Assembly: GCA_028700655.1 (NCBI GenBank)
Contig: JAQVSG010000012.1
Span: 1-39,458 of the forward strand
DNA: 39,458 bases
Reading direction: 5' to 3'
Origin: Caldisericia bacterium
Lineage (GTDB): Bacteria > Caldisericota > Caldisericia > UBA6126
Position numbers and translations under genes: made by a program. This document shows, in pieces, positions 8,654 through 16,842 of this stretch (positions are counted from its first letter, which is position 1; each line of letters begins with the position of its first letter). Under the pieces are notes generated by a model that was given only the letters and a program-made list of their open reading frames with translations, had not been told where the DNA came from and did not search any database.

Positions 8654-10379
8654 GTAATACCATTTCCTTTGCGTGTTCAATAGCAGTTGGAGAGTTAATA
8701 TCTCCTCCCATCATCCGGGCGATTTCTTTCACTCTGTCCTGGGTATTTAGTTTGTTCACAGAGGATATTGTTGATGAACTCTCTGTAGATTTTTCTATAT
8801 AGTAATGCGAATCTCCGCAAGAGGCAATCTGTGGCAAATGGGTAATGCAAAGAGTTTGACTGAGAATGCTGAGAGATTTCAATTTGGTTCCCACCTTATT
8901 GCCTGTCACCCCGTTGATGCCTGTATCGATTTCGTCAAAAATGTAAACAACATTTTCTTGGTCGTTTTTCTTTAGAGTTGCTTTGATTGCTAGCATTATT
9001 CGAGATAATTCTCCTCCGGAGGCAATTTTGTTAATGGGCATGAGGGACAAATCAGGATTGGGTTGAAAATGAAACGATATATGGTCCAATCCGGTATCGT
9101 CTACTTTCACCTTTTCATTTTCGAAGAGAATATAAGCGGTATCATTTTCAGAGGCGATTTGGGAGGAAAAATGAAGGGCAAACAGTGCATTGGGCATAGA
9201 TAATTGGTGAAGGTTGTTTTCAATATCACGAGCCAAATTTTGGCTAGCTTGTACTCTTAGTTGATGAAGAAAAGAACATTCTTTCGTAAGAAGATTGCGA
9301 ATCTCATTTTCCCGTTCACACAATGAATCAATGTCGTGAGTCTGTTTTTCAATGTCTTCAAAACGATCTTTTTTTTGCTGATAGGTCTTTTGAATTTCTT
9401 CGTAAGAAGTTCCATAGCGAGAACGAATCGTTTGTAAGACATCGATTCTCTCTAGACATTGTTCAAGCCTAGCAGAGTCATAGTTAGATTCAAGCGTAGA
9501 CAGTTCTTGATGAAGTTCATGAGAAGCATCATTTAAAACCGAATCCACAGTTTCCAATGTTTGTAAATTCTCAGCGGCTACTTTTGAAAAGGAAGCGATC
9601 ATCGATAAAGCTTTGATACTTTTTTGGAGAAGATTTCGTGCTGTCTCTTGATGATCATCTTCTTCTGATAAAGACCGCAGTGAATTCTGCATTTCTTGAA
9701 TCAACTCTGTATGGTTTTCTAATCGATTCCTCTCTTCTTGCAACAATTCCCATTCTTGCGGTTCAATTTGGGCGGTTTCAATTTCATGCAGTTGGAATTG
9801 GAGGAGCTCTGCTTCTTGTGCCATGGCTTTTTCTTTTTGTTGGAGCGTGGTTCTTTCGTTCACGAGAGATACAAGTTGATTTCGAAGAGTATGAATTTGG
9901 TGTCGGGAAACCCTGGCTTCTTTCCCAATATATTTATCAAGATATTCCAGTTGTTTTTTGGGAATGAGTAACGATCCTGTTTCTCTTTGTCCATGGAAAT
10001 CAATAAGTTCGTTTCCAATCTCTTTGAAGAACTGAAGAGTGCAGACTTGACCATTGATGCGTGAACGGTTTTTGCCCTGACTTGAGAATGTTCTTTCTAG
10101 GATTAAGCAATCGTCTGTATCGCACTCGTAACCTTCGTTTTGAATAGTATTGTAGACGGATTTGGGAATCTTGGTGAATGTTAATCGAACATATGGTCTG
10201 GATTTTTCTTCCCCCATTGCTTCTTTGTGGATAGAATGTCCCAAACCAAACAAGATTGCATTCATCAAAAGAGTTTTCCCTGCTCCTGTCTCTCCAGTAA
10301 AAACATTGAAACCATCTTCAAGTGAAATTAAGATGTTCTTAGCAATCACAAAATTTTGAATAAGGATTTCTTTTAACAC
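8628..10379 (-). CDS. recN: DNA repair ATPase RecN
   Basis: RecN is an SMC-like ATPase acting in double-strand break repair. The sequence has Walker A GETGAGKT near the N-terminus, a long central coiled coil (about residues 150-370), the ABC signature SGGELSRIMLAIK, Walker B VYIFDEIDTGINGVTG and the late CITHLPQIAS motif. The ORF track begins at a TTG at 10391, but the GTG at 10379 gives the standard RecN start (VLKEILIQNFVI), shares one base with the nadK stop (TAGTG), and has GGGG about eight bases upstream. From there it is 583 residues, slightly longer than typical. nadK-recN adjacency is normal for Firmicutes, though argR, usually between them, is absent. Confidence 0.93.
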   Translation of the reverse strand: MLKEILIQNFVIAKNILISLEDGFNVFTGETGAGKTLLMNAILFGLGHSIHKEAMGEEKSRPYVRLTFTKIPKSVYNTIQNEGYECDTDDCLILERTFSSQGKNRSRINGQVCTLQFFKEIGNELIDFHGQRETGSLLIPKKQLEYLDKYIGKEARVSRHQIHTLRNQLVSLVNERTTLQQKEKAMAQEAELLQFQLHEIETAQIEPQEWELLQEERNRLENHTELIQEMQNSLRSLSEEDDHQETARNLLQKSIKALSMIASFSKVAAENLQTLETVDSVLNDASHELHQELSTLESNYDSARLEQCLERIDVLQTIRSRYGTSYEEIQKTYQQKKDRFEDIEKQTHDIDSLCERENEIRNLLTKECSFLHQLRVQASQNLARDIENNLHQLSMPNALFALHFSSQIASENDTAYILFENEKVKVDDTGLDHISFHFQPNPDLSLMPINKIASGGELSRIMLAIKATLKKNDQENVVYIFDEIDTGINGVTGNKVGTKLKSLSILSQTLCITHLPQIASCGDSHYYIEKSTESSSTISSVNKLNTQDRVKEIARMMGGDINSPTAIEHAKEMVLHASKSAPN

Positions 10380-11221
10380 TACAATCCCCAATTGAACTTT
10401 TGATTTAAGGTATCAAAGAAATTCTTCTTTTTTAAGTGAATAATGCGCAATTTCCTGGTTGATTTTTTAATTTGTATTCGGTCTTTATCCATCACAGTAT
10501 TGTGGAAAAAACCGTCTGTGATGAAAAGAGTGGGTCTTTGATGGCAATGAATAGAAACAGAAATCAGCCTGGAATCTGGTAAAACTAAGCAACGACTACT
10601 TAAGCGATGAGGACATAAAGGGTTGATAATAATGTCTGAACACTGAGGGTCTAGGATGGGTCCCCCAGAGGATAACGAATACGCAGTGGAACCAGTTGGA
10701 GTTGCAATGATGACTCCATCCCCTCGGAAATTCGCAATTTTCTGTTTATCAGAAAATATATCCAAGGAAATCATTTTGGACATAGGTTGTCTTTGAAACA
10801 ATACATCATTGACGGCATATCCTGAGCAGCAAACGTTTCCATTGCGAATCATTTCAAACTCCAAGGTCATACGGTCTTCTATATGATATTTTCCATGGAT
10901 TAAATCATGCAACGATAGTAGAACTTCTTCTTCCTCAATGGTGGTAAGAAATCCGGTGAAGCCATAATTAATCCCAATCAGAGGTGTACTTGTGTGAATA
11001 ACATTGTGGGAGGCTCTTAAAAAAGTACCATCGCCGCCTATGCTTATTAGAAAATCCAATTGCGGGAGCAGATCTTTTTCTATTACAGGTTCTGGAAAAA
11101 AATGTTGAATATCGGAATCTAAAAACACTTCAATATCGTTTGTTTTCAGGAACTGAATAATCTCGCTTGCGATATGGATCACTTCTTCAATTTGTTTTCG
11201 AAAAAAAATTCCAACCTTCAT
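10379..11221 (-). CDS. nadK: NAD kinase
   Basis: The enzyme phosphorylates NAD to NADP. The 280-residue protein shows the diagnostic SIGGDGTFLRASH motif, GINYGFTGFL (family GxxGFL), the NDVLFQR region and DGVIIATPTGSTAYSLSSGGPI. The ATG at 11221 is preceded by AAAAGGA. Its stop overlaps the recN start by one base. The upstream 126-base gap before dxs contains a tlyA remnant. Confidence 0.95.
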   Translation of the reverse strand: MKVGIFFRKQIEEVIHIASEIIQFLKTNDIEVFLDSDIQHFFPEPVIEKDLLPQLDFLISIGGDGTFLRASHNVIHTSTPLIGINYGFTGFLTTIEEEEVLLSLHDLIHGKYHIEDRMTLEFEMIRNGNVCCSGYAVNDVLFQRQPMSKMISLDIFSDKQKIANFRGDGVIIATPTGSTAYSLSSGGPILDPQCSDIIINPLCPHRLSSRCLVLPDSRLISVSIHCHQRPTLFITDGFFHNTVMDKDRIQIKKSTRKLRIIHLKKKNFFDTLNQKFNWGL

Positions 11222-11347
11222 ACATCGTCCTTTTCATTTGTTCGTATGAAATAACATTCTCTTCCTTCATTTTCGATAAATAGATAAGAAATTCAATGGT
11301 TCCGTTGGATCCCAAAACAGAGGAGTAAGAAAAGCTCTTTGGATGGT
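11222..11347 (-). pseudogene. tlyA: Remnant of tlyA (rRNA 2'-O-methyltransferase), C-terminal fragment only
   Basis: The gap between dxs and nadK contains an open minus-strand frame with no start of its own. It reads SFSYSSVLGSNGTIEFLIYL, closely resembling the C-terminal end of TlyA/YqxC proteins (family consensus of the type FSPIKGPxGNIEFLLYL). The frame is closed upstream by a TGA inside the last codons of dxs and continues past the usual TlyA end into nadK. tlyA sits exactly between dxs and nadK in many clostridia, so position and sequence agree. Only about 22 residues are recognisable, so the assignment rests on a short match. Confidence 0.55.
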
Positions 11348-13201
11348 TTATCGAGCCTCATCGTTTTCCAACATTTCTAGAATATGTTCTACAGTAAACC
11401 CTTCGTTTTTCAGAATGGAAGCTCTACTTTGTTGACCCAAGAAGTGTTCTTTTAATCCAAGAGAGGTTATTTTACATCCACATTGGGGCAATGAGCATAG
11501 ATAGCTTTGAACCATTTGAGCAAATCCACCTGTTTGAATTCCATCTTCTAAGATGACGATTTTCTTACAATTGGAGGCGATTGTTTGGAACATTTGTTTA
11601 TCAAAGGGTTTTATAAATCGTGCGTTCACAATACCAATATGAAGATTTTTCTGTAGGCATTTTTCTCGGACAGCTCGACTTAGATTTTCAAAAGGGCCCA
11701 CGAAAATTATATAGCCATCCGTCCCTTCTTCTAGATGGACGGATTTCCCAAGCTGAATGGGGCAGGAATCTATAACGCTTGAAGTGGTTTCTTTAGGATA
11801 TCGAATAAATGTAGGCATATGGAGGTTTTGAAGTGACCATTGTACCATATCCTTTAATTCGGTACCATTGGAGGGAGCCATTATTGTGACGTTGGGAAGA
11901 GGCAATAAAAAGGCAATGTCAAAGCTTCCTTGGTGCGTTGGACCATCTCCTGATACAGCTCCTGCTCTATCTATTGCGAAAAGGAGGGGTTCCGATTGGA
12001 TACAACAATCATGGATAACTTGATCATATGCTCTTTGTAAAAAGGTTGAATAGATACCTACGATGGGTATAAACTTTTTGTGAGCTAAACCAGCAGCCGT
12101 TGAAACAAGACATTGTTCTGCGATTCCAACGTCAATGAAGCGGGAAGGATATTCATTGGCAAAGGGTACCATATGTAAGCCTTCGCTCATGGCAGCTGTA
12201 AGAGCAACCATTTTCGGGTTTCGTTTTGCATTTTCCAACAAAGCCTCTCCAAAATAGGAAGAAAATGTTTTTTTTGGATCCGCGATTCGTATACACTCTT
12301 TATCCATAACAAAGGGAGGTGAACTATGAAATTGCGTAGAGTTGTTTTCAAAATGCGAGATTCCCTTTCCTTTTTTAGTAACTACGTGAACCAAGCAAGG
12401 TTTATTTTGTTTCCGAATCTGATGAAAAATTTCACTTAATACCTCTATATTGTGACCATTGTAGGGTCCAAAATAGGCAATCCCAAATTCTTCGAAAATA
12501 GATCGAGGGATAAAAAATTTTTTAGTGGCCATTTTAACTCGTTCTAAAAACGATACAGTTTTTTTCCCAATAGAACCCATTTTGCACAATTGACTTTTGG
12601 TACGGTTGTTAATAATCCTGTACAGAACACTGTTTCGAAGTCGATCCAATTCATGAGACAAGTACCCAACATTTCTGGAAATGGACATTTCGTTGTCATT
12701 TAAAACAATAATAATGGGAAGTTTATGATGTCCAATACAGTTAATTGCTTCAAAGTTTTCTCCACTCGTGAAGGACCCATCTCCTACAATAGCAATTGTG
12801 TGAGAGGGATCCTGAAGGAGTTTTTTTGCATATGCAAAGCCAAATGCAATGGACAATGAAGTTCCAGAATGCCCGGCAATAAACTTATCACTCTTACTTT
12901 CTTGAATATTGGGATAACCACTGATACCATTCTCTTGTCGAAGTGTATAAAACTGATCCCATCGATCCGTGAGCAGTTTGTATGTATAACATTGATGACC
13001 AACGTCAAAAAGAAAATCGTCTTTTTCTGGATGAAAAACTCGCAAAAGCGCTACGGTCAGTTCAACAACACCCAAATTAGAAGAGAGATGCCCTCCATTT
13101 TTGGAAACTGTTTCGATAATTTTTTCACGGACCGATGTGCAAAGTTCTTGTAGCTCAGAATACGTTAAGGAAGGGATCGCAGTGAAATTCATATCAGGCA
13201 A
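11348..13201 (-). CDS. dxs: 1-deoxy-D-xylulose-5-phosphate synthase
   Basis: DXS condenses pyruvate and glyceraldehyde 3-phosphate using thiamine diphosphate, the first step of the MEP isoprenoid pathway. Motifs include FDVGHQCYTYKLLTDR, the TPP-binding GDGSFTSGENFEAIN, DNEMSIS, VHVVTKKGKG, and in the pyrimidine domain DVGIAEQC and STFLQRAYDQ. The length of 617 residues is normal. The start in the track is a TTG (13201) with AAGGA six bases upstream, overlapping the ispA stop by eight bases; an ATG at 13192 (MNFTAIPSL) is possible but lies too far from that Shine-Dalgarno. It lies in an operon with ispA, linking precursor and prenyl diphosphate synthesis. Confidence 0.96.
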   Translation of the reverse strand: MPDMNFTAIPSLTYSELQELCTSVREKIIETVSKNGGHLSSNLGVVELTVALLRVFHPEKDDFLFDVGHQCYTYKLLTDRWDQFYTLRQENGISGYPNIQESKSDKFIAGHSGTSLSIAFGFAYAKKLLQDPSHTIAIVGDGSFTSGENFEAINCIGHHKLPIIIVLNDNEMSISRNVGYLSHELDRLRNSVLYRIINNRTKSQLCKMGSIGKKTVSFLERVKMATKKFFIPRSIFEEFGIAYFGPYNGHNIEVLSEIFHQIRKQNKPCLVHVVTKKGKGISHFENNSTQFHSSPPFVMDKECIRIADPKKTFSSYFGEALLENAKRNPKMVALTAAMSEGLHMVPFANEYPSRFIDVGIAEQCLVSTAAGLAHKKFIPIVGIYSTFLQRAYDQVIHDCCIQSEPLLFAIDRAGAVSGDGPTHQGSFDIAFLLPLPNVTIMAPSNGTELKDMVQWSLQNLHMPTFIRYPKETTSSVIDSCPIQLGKSVHLEEGTDGYIIFVGPFENLSRAVREKCLQKNLHIGIVNARFIKPFDKQMFQTIASNCKKIVILEDGIQTGGFAQMVQSYLCSLPQCGCKITSLGLKEHFLGQQSRASILKNEGFTVEHILEMLENDEAR

Positions 13202-14054
13202 TTTGATTCCTTAGCCATTGAAAAATTTCCAAAAACGTTTGTGCCGTATGGGGTACAGCTTCTAATAATAGAGCCTCAGCTTGATCTAGTTCTGAAGAGA
13301 AGAATTGGATCATTGAGTCGGGGTCAAATAACTGAAATGCATTTGTTTTTTCGGTAGGGTTGTCTTGATCATGGAAATCATCTGCAAGCTGAAAGGCATT
13401 CCCAAAATGAAAACCAATCTTTTCAAACGATGCAATAATTTGTGGGGGTTGCAACGCACAAACACTACCCATCATAAAAGCGGCCGAAAAAAGTGCCGAT
13501 GTTTTTCGATGAATGATACTGAAAAACGTTTTTTGATCGATTTCAAATGCACTTTCTTGATAACATTCAAGAGCTTGTCCTTCAATCATTCCTTGGATAC
13601 CACCTTTCTCACATAGAATGCGGATAAGGTGTAATGTGGCAGAGGGAGGTAATACATTTTCGGGAATCGAAGACAAGATTTGAAAAGCGATGGCAAAAAG
13701 GGCGTCTCCTGTTAGAAGTCCAATGTCTTCCCCATACAACGTGTGGGTGGTTTTTTTCCCTCGACGATATTCGTCATTGTCCATACATGGTAAATCATCA
13801 TGTACCAATGAAAAACAATGCAATACTTCAAGAGCACAAGCTGCATCAAGGGCTGCGCGAAGTGGTTGGCGAGAGAGAGCTTCGAATGTATCCAGCAAAA
13901 GGATAGCACGAAGTCTTTTACCTCCTGCAAAAATGCTGTGCTCAATGGGAGCGTATAAAACAGATGTCGATTGTAGGAAAGATAACAGACCCGTTAAATG
14001 GTTTTCTAGAGTAGTTTTTTTCTGCAGCCAATCGTGAGTAAAGGGATTACTCAT
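13194..14054 (-). CDS. ispA: Polyprenyl (farnesyl/geranylgeranyl-type) diphosphate synthase
   Basis: The enzyme extends allylic diphosphates with isopentenyl diphosphate. The first aspartate-rich motif is in LVHDDLPCMDNDEYRRGKKTTH and the second in QLADDFHDQDN, with GGKRLRAILLL near the N-terminus. The ORF track starts at 14186, deep inside nusB; the ATG at 14054 (MSNPFTHDWLQKK) has GGAGGAG upstream and overlaps the nusB stop by eight bases, giving 286 residues, normal for the family. Chain length of the product cannot be read from sequence here. xseA and xseB, commonly located just upstream in Firmicutes, are absent. Confidence 0.94.
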   Translation of the reverse strand: MSNPFTHDWLQKKTTLENHLTGLLSFLQSTSVLYAPIEHSIFAGGKRLRAILLLDTFEALSRQPLRAALDAACALEVLHCFSLVHDDLPCMDNDEYRRGKKTTHTLYGEDIGLLTGDALFAIAFQILSSIPENVLPPSATLHLIRILCEKGGIQGMIEGQALECYQESAFEIDQKTFFSIIHRKTSALFSAAFMMGSVCALQPPQIIASFEKIGFHFGNAFQLADDFHDQDNPTEKTNAFQLFDPDSMIQFFSSELDQAEALLLEAVPHTAQTFLEIFQWLRNQIA

Positions 14055-14517
14055 TTTTCGTCTCCTCCGTAACAATGCAATCTTCGTGAATACGGTATTT
14101 ACGAAAAACGGATCCCAAAATTCCATTGACAAATTTCCCAGAAGGAATTCCGCCGTATACTTTTGCCAATCGAATAGCTCGGTCAATGATGATGCCTGTT
14201 TTCATAGAAGGTTCATAGAGCAGTTCGTAAATTCCTATTCGTAGAATAATTTTATCAATCAACATGACTCGTTCCACTTTCCAGTTGCTTAAATGATCTG
14301 TCATAATTGTATCGAGTTTTTTTGAATTCTCATAGATTTTTTCAGCAAGGATCACGGGCGCATCTCCAAAATCCAACGATTCGGAGGTAAAAAAGTCTTC
14401 TTCGATCTGTCTATTGAGTTCTTTAATAGAAGCACTGTGAAATTCTTTTTGATAAAGAAGGATTAACAATCGTTCGTGCAATCGTTGGTTAAAGTGTGCT
14501 TCTAAGTTTTGTATCAT
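14047..14517 (-). CDS. nusB: Transcription antitermination factor NusB
   Basis: NusB binds boxA RNA with NusE (ribosomal protein S10) in rRNA antitermination. The C-terminal half is clearly NusB: NWKVERVMLIDKIILRIGIYELLY followed by IIIDRAIRLAKVYGGIPSGKFVNGILGSVFRKY. The N-terminal half is more divergent but helical and of the right length (156 residues). It starts one base after the efp stop and overlaps ispA, so translation is probably coupled. Confidence 0.92.
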   Translation of the reverse strand: MIQNLEAHFNQRLHERLLILLYQKEFHSASIKELNRQIEEDFFTSESLDFGDAPVILAEKIYENSKKLDTIMTDHLSNWKVERVMLIDKIILRIGIYELLYEPSMKTGIIIDRAIRLAKVYGGIPSGKFVNGILGSVFRKYRIHEDCIVTEETKNE

Positions 14518-14518
14518 G

Positions 14519-15082
14519 TTATTGTATAGAGACCCGTTCTAAGTATTCTTTCGTGCGAGTATCCACTTTCACAATGTTTCCTTCGTCAATAAACAAAGGA
14601 ACTTGCACGACAAGCCCTGTTTCTAATGTTGCAGGTTTACTGCCACCTTGGGCAGTATCACCTCGTAAACCAGGATCGGTTTGTGCAACCTTTAATTCCA
14701 TACTGGCTGGAAGCTGGAGACCTATTGGATTGTCTTCGTAAAACAGCATATCAATATTGGAATTTTCCAATAAAAAATCTGCTTCTTCTTTACAATCGTC
14801 TTCCGATAAGGTGTATTGTTCAAACGTTACTTGGTCCATAAAAATGTACCCACCATCTTTGTAAAGATACTGCATTTTTTTGGTTTGCAAATAGGCATCT
14901 TTTATTTTCTCATCAGGACGAAACGTTTTTTCCATCGTACTTTTTTGTTTTAAACTACGCATTTTCACTCGGACAAAAGGAGAGCCTTTTCCGGGTTTGA
15001 TATGCTCAAATGAAGTGACAATCCATAATTGATCTTCATATTCACACGCTTTTCCTGGCCGAAGTTCGTTTGCTGTAATCAT
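14519..15082 (-). CDS. efp: Translation elongation factor P
   Basis: EF-P relieves ribosome stalling at polyproline stretches. The 187-residue protein has the KOW-like N-terminal domain, the tip loop HIKPGKGSPFVRVK with the lysine that is post-translationally modified in many bacteria, and the C-terminal OB domain with DPGLRGDTAQGGSKPATLETGLVVQVPLFI. The track begins at 15094; the ATG at 15082 (MITANELRPGK) has GGAGG five bases upstream and matches the family start. It is the first gene of the seven-gene minus-strand operon, with a promoter candidate just upstream. Confidence 0.96.
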   Translation of the reverse strand: MITANELRPGKACEYEDQLWIVTSFEHIKPGKGSPFVRVKMRSLKQKSTMEKTFRPDEKIKDAYLQTKKMQYLYKDGGYIFMDQVTFEQYTLSEDDCKEEADFLLENSNIDMLFYEDNPIGLQLPASMELKVAQTDPGLRGDTAQGGSKPATLETGLVVQVPLFIDEGNIVKVDTRTKEYLERVSIQ

Positions 15083-15120
15083 GGTTACCTCCAAAGGAGT
15101 AGATTGTTTTCAAATATACT

Positions 15121-15149
15121 ATTATAACAATATACCAGATATATGGAAA
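15121..15149 (-). promoter_or_regulatory. Sigma-70-type promoter candidate for the efp operon
   Basis: On the minus strand TTTCCA is separated by exactly 17 bases from a perfect TATAAT, located 39 bases upstream of the efp start. The -35 matches consensus at four of six positions. The 186-base gap shared with the divergent 15269 gene otherwise shows no RNA gene or riboswitch that I recognise. Confidence 0.55.
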
Positions 15150-15268
15150 AATATGGAAAAGAACAACTCTACCCTCTTTTTTTAACTATTTCGTAATGAT
15201 TTTGTTATCTCATTATGGTTTAATAGCAGGTATTAAAGAATCGTAAACGTACAGAAGGGAGTTATGGT

Positions 15269-15598
15269 ATGGTTTCAAAAGAAAGATCTGATCAGAATAG
15301 GTCTGTGCAAGGCCATGCAGATCAGAAAACTACATTAAAAGAGAGAAGTCCAGGGAAGTGGTATCTTTTTGCTGGATTGATTGCTGTTTTTTTTATGATT
15401 ATCGGTACTACTGGGATTTTCCCAGGAGTAGAAGGACAATTGCCTGAAATATACAATACCGCTCTAACCCTTTGCTTGTCTTGTATTGGTCTTGGCCAGA
15501 TCAATTTCATGATTTTGGGCACTATGTTTTTTGCTTTTGTCGTATTCATGCTATTGTATGGATTAACCAAACACGATAAACCAGGAGAATACAAATGA
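15269..15598 (+). CDS. Small membrane protein with CxxC motif, partner of polyferredoxin
   Basis: The 109-residue protein has a charged N-terminus (~30 residues), a transmembrane helix (YLFAGLIAVFFMIIGTTGIF), then YNTALTLCLSCIGLGQ and a second helix (ILGTMFFAFVVFMLLYGL). The CLSCIGLG motif resembles the CLECIGIG motif of short clostridial membrane proteins annotated as CD1871A-family CxxC proteins. AAGGGAG precedes the ATG. The stop overlaps the next ORF (ATGA), indicating translational coupling with the polyferredoxin. The cysteine pair near the membrane suggests a redox or metal-binding role with that partner; the function is not known. Confidence 0.72.
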   Translation: MVSKERSDQNRSVQGHADQKTTLKERSPGKWYLFAGLIAVFFMIIGTTGIFPGVEGQLPEIYNTALTLCLSCIGLGQINFMILGTMFFAFVVFMLLYGLTKHDKPGEYK

Positions 15599-16839
15599 AA
15601 TCGAAAGAAATACGAAAGAAAAACACAAAAATTTTCCATTCTGTTCAGTGGATTGGTTTTATCTTTGGTACATTTGGGTTCTATTGGTTGGCAACACTAA
15701 ACCCTATCTATTTAAAGCGATTTCCTATGCCCTGGATGGTTTGTTGGTCTGATCCTTTTACTCCTGGAGCTTGTCCAGCAGGTACTCTACAGCATTTTCT
15801 TACCATTGGTAATGGCGTCATACCATTTTTCGCTATCGGCATGTTGGCCCTTATTGGAGTCTTCTTTGGGAGAATGACATGTGGTTGGTTGTGTCCTTTC
15901 GGTCTTCTACAAGATCTAACCTACAAAATGAAACAATATGCCAAAACGATTGTTTTGATTGTTTTGGCTGTTATCATCGGGTATCTTTGTTGGACAGCTC
16001 CCATGTTTTCTGGTTATATCAGTCCTCGTACAGGCAATTTCACCAGTTTGTCTCTGCGAGATTTATGGGCATATGGAAGAATGGATAAGTTTTGGACCTT
16101 TTTTATTGCTCATTTGCTTTTATTTGGAGCTATATTTTCTTTGTTTTTCTTTAAATTTAAGAAATTCACGATTAGCAATAAGCTAGGGAACTGGGGACGA
16201 GCTTTCTTCTTTATTGTTCCTTTCATCGTATTGCCACTTTTAGTTTCCGATGCTCATTTGGCGACTCGAGGTCCATGGTTTTGCAAAATTTGTCCTGCTG
16301 GCAGTGTCTTTGCGGCCATTCCACAGTTTTTAGCCAATGCTCTTCCCAAAAGCTTTTTCCCTTTTATGGGTCTTCCTCAGGGATCTCCTCTTATTCCCTA
16401 TGGAATGTCTAGTTATCAAGACATACGAAGTATGGGACAAGCCATGTTTGCTATTAAAATTTCGATGGTAGTCTTACTTTTATGGGTAACCACTCTTTCA
16501 AAGAGAGTTTTCTGCAAATTTGCTTGCCCGATCGGCACTTTCTTTTCCTTTTTCACATATTTTTCTGCAATCCGTGTCGTAGTTGATAAAGATAAATGTC
16601 GTGGTGAAAGTTGCAATATTTGCAAAGCAGTATGTCCTATGGATATTAAAATTTACGAAGAAGGTTCCTTGTCTCATTGTATAGGATGTTTAGAATGCGT
16701 AAATCGATGTCCTCATGAAGCAGCTCAGGTATTACGACCATCGTATTTTAACTTTCTAATACCTCGATCACGATATACGATTGCTACTATTCCATCTCCT
16801 TCTGAAAATTCTTCTGTCTCGGACCAAACGAAAGCATAA
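15595..16839 (+). CDS. Membrane-bound 4Fe-4S polyferredoxin (NapH/NosR/CcoG-like)
   Basis: The 414-residue integral membrane protein has about five or six helices and Fer4_5-type cysteine motifs: CGWLCPFG, CKICPAG and CKFACPIG, plus an N-terminal CWSDPFTPGACPAG. The C-terminus carries two classical 4Fe-4S ferredoxin motifs, CRGESCNICKAVCP and CIGCLECVNRCP. This architecture belongs to proteins that pass electrons between the quinone or cytoplasmic pool and periplasmic or extracytoplasmic acceptors. No terminal reductase is adjacent, so the acceptor is unknown. It is coupled to the CxxC membrane protein through a 4-base overlap, and gltX begins three bases later. Confidence 0.88.
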   Translation: MKSKEIRKKNTKIFHSVQWIGFIFGTFGFYWLATLNPIYLKRFPMPWMVCWSDPFTPGACPAGTLQHFLTIGNGVIPFFAIGMLALIGVFFGRMTCGWLCPFGLLQDLTYKMKQYAKTIVLIVLAVIIGYLCWTAPMFSGYISPRTGNFTSLSLRDLWAYGRMDKFWTFFIAHLLLFGAIFSLFFFKFKKFTISNKLGNWGRAFFFIVPFIVLPLLVSDAHLATRGPWFCKICPAGSVFAAIPQFLANALPKSFFPFMGLPQGSPLIPYGMSSYQDIRSMGQAMFAIKISMVVLLLWVTTLSKRVFCKFACPIGTFFSFFTYFSAIRVVVDKDKCRGESCNICKAVCPMDIKIYEEGSLSHCIGCLECVNRCPHEAAQVLRPSYFNFLIPRSRYTIATIPSPSENSSVSDQTKA

Positions 16840-16842
16840 TAC

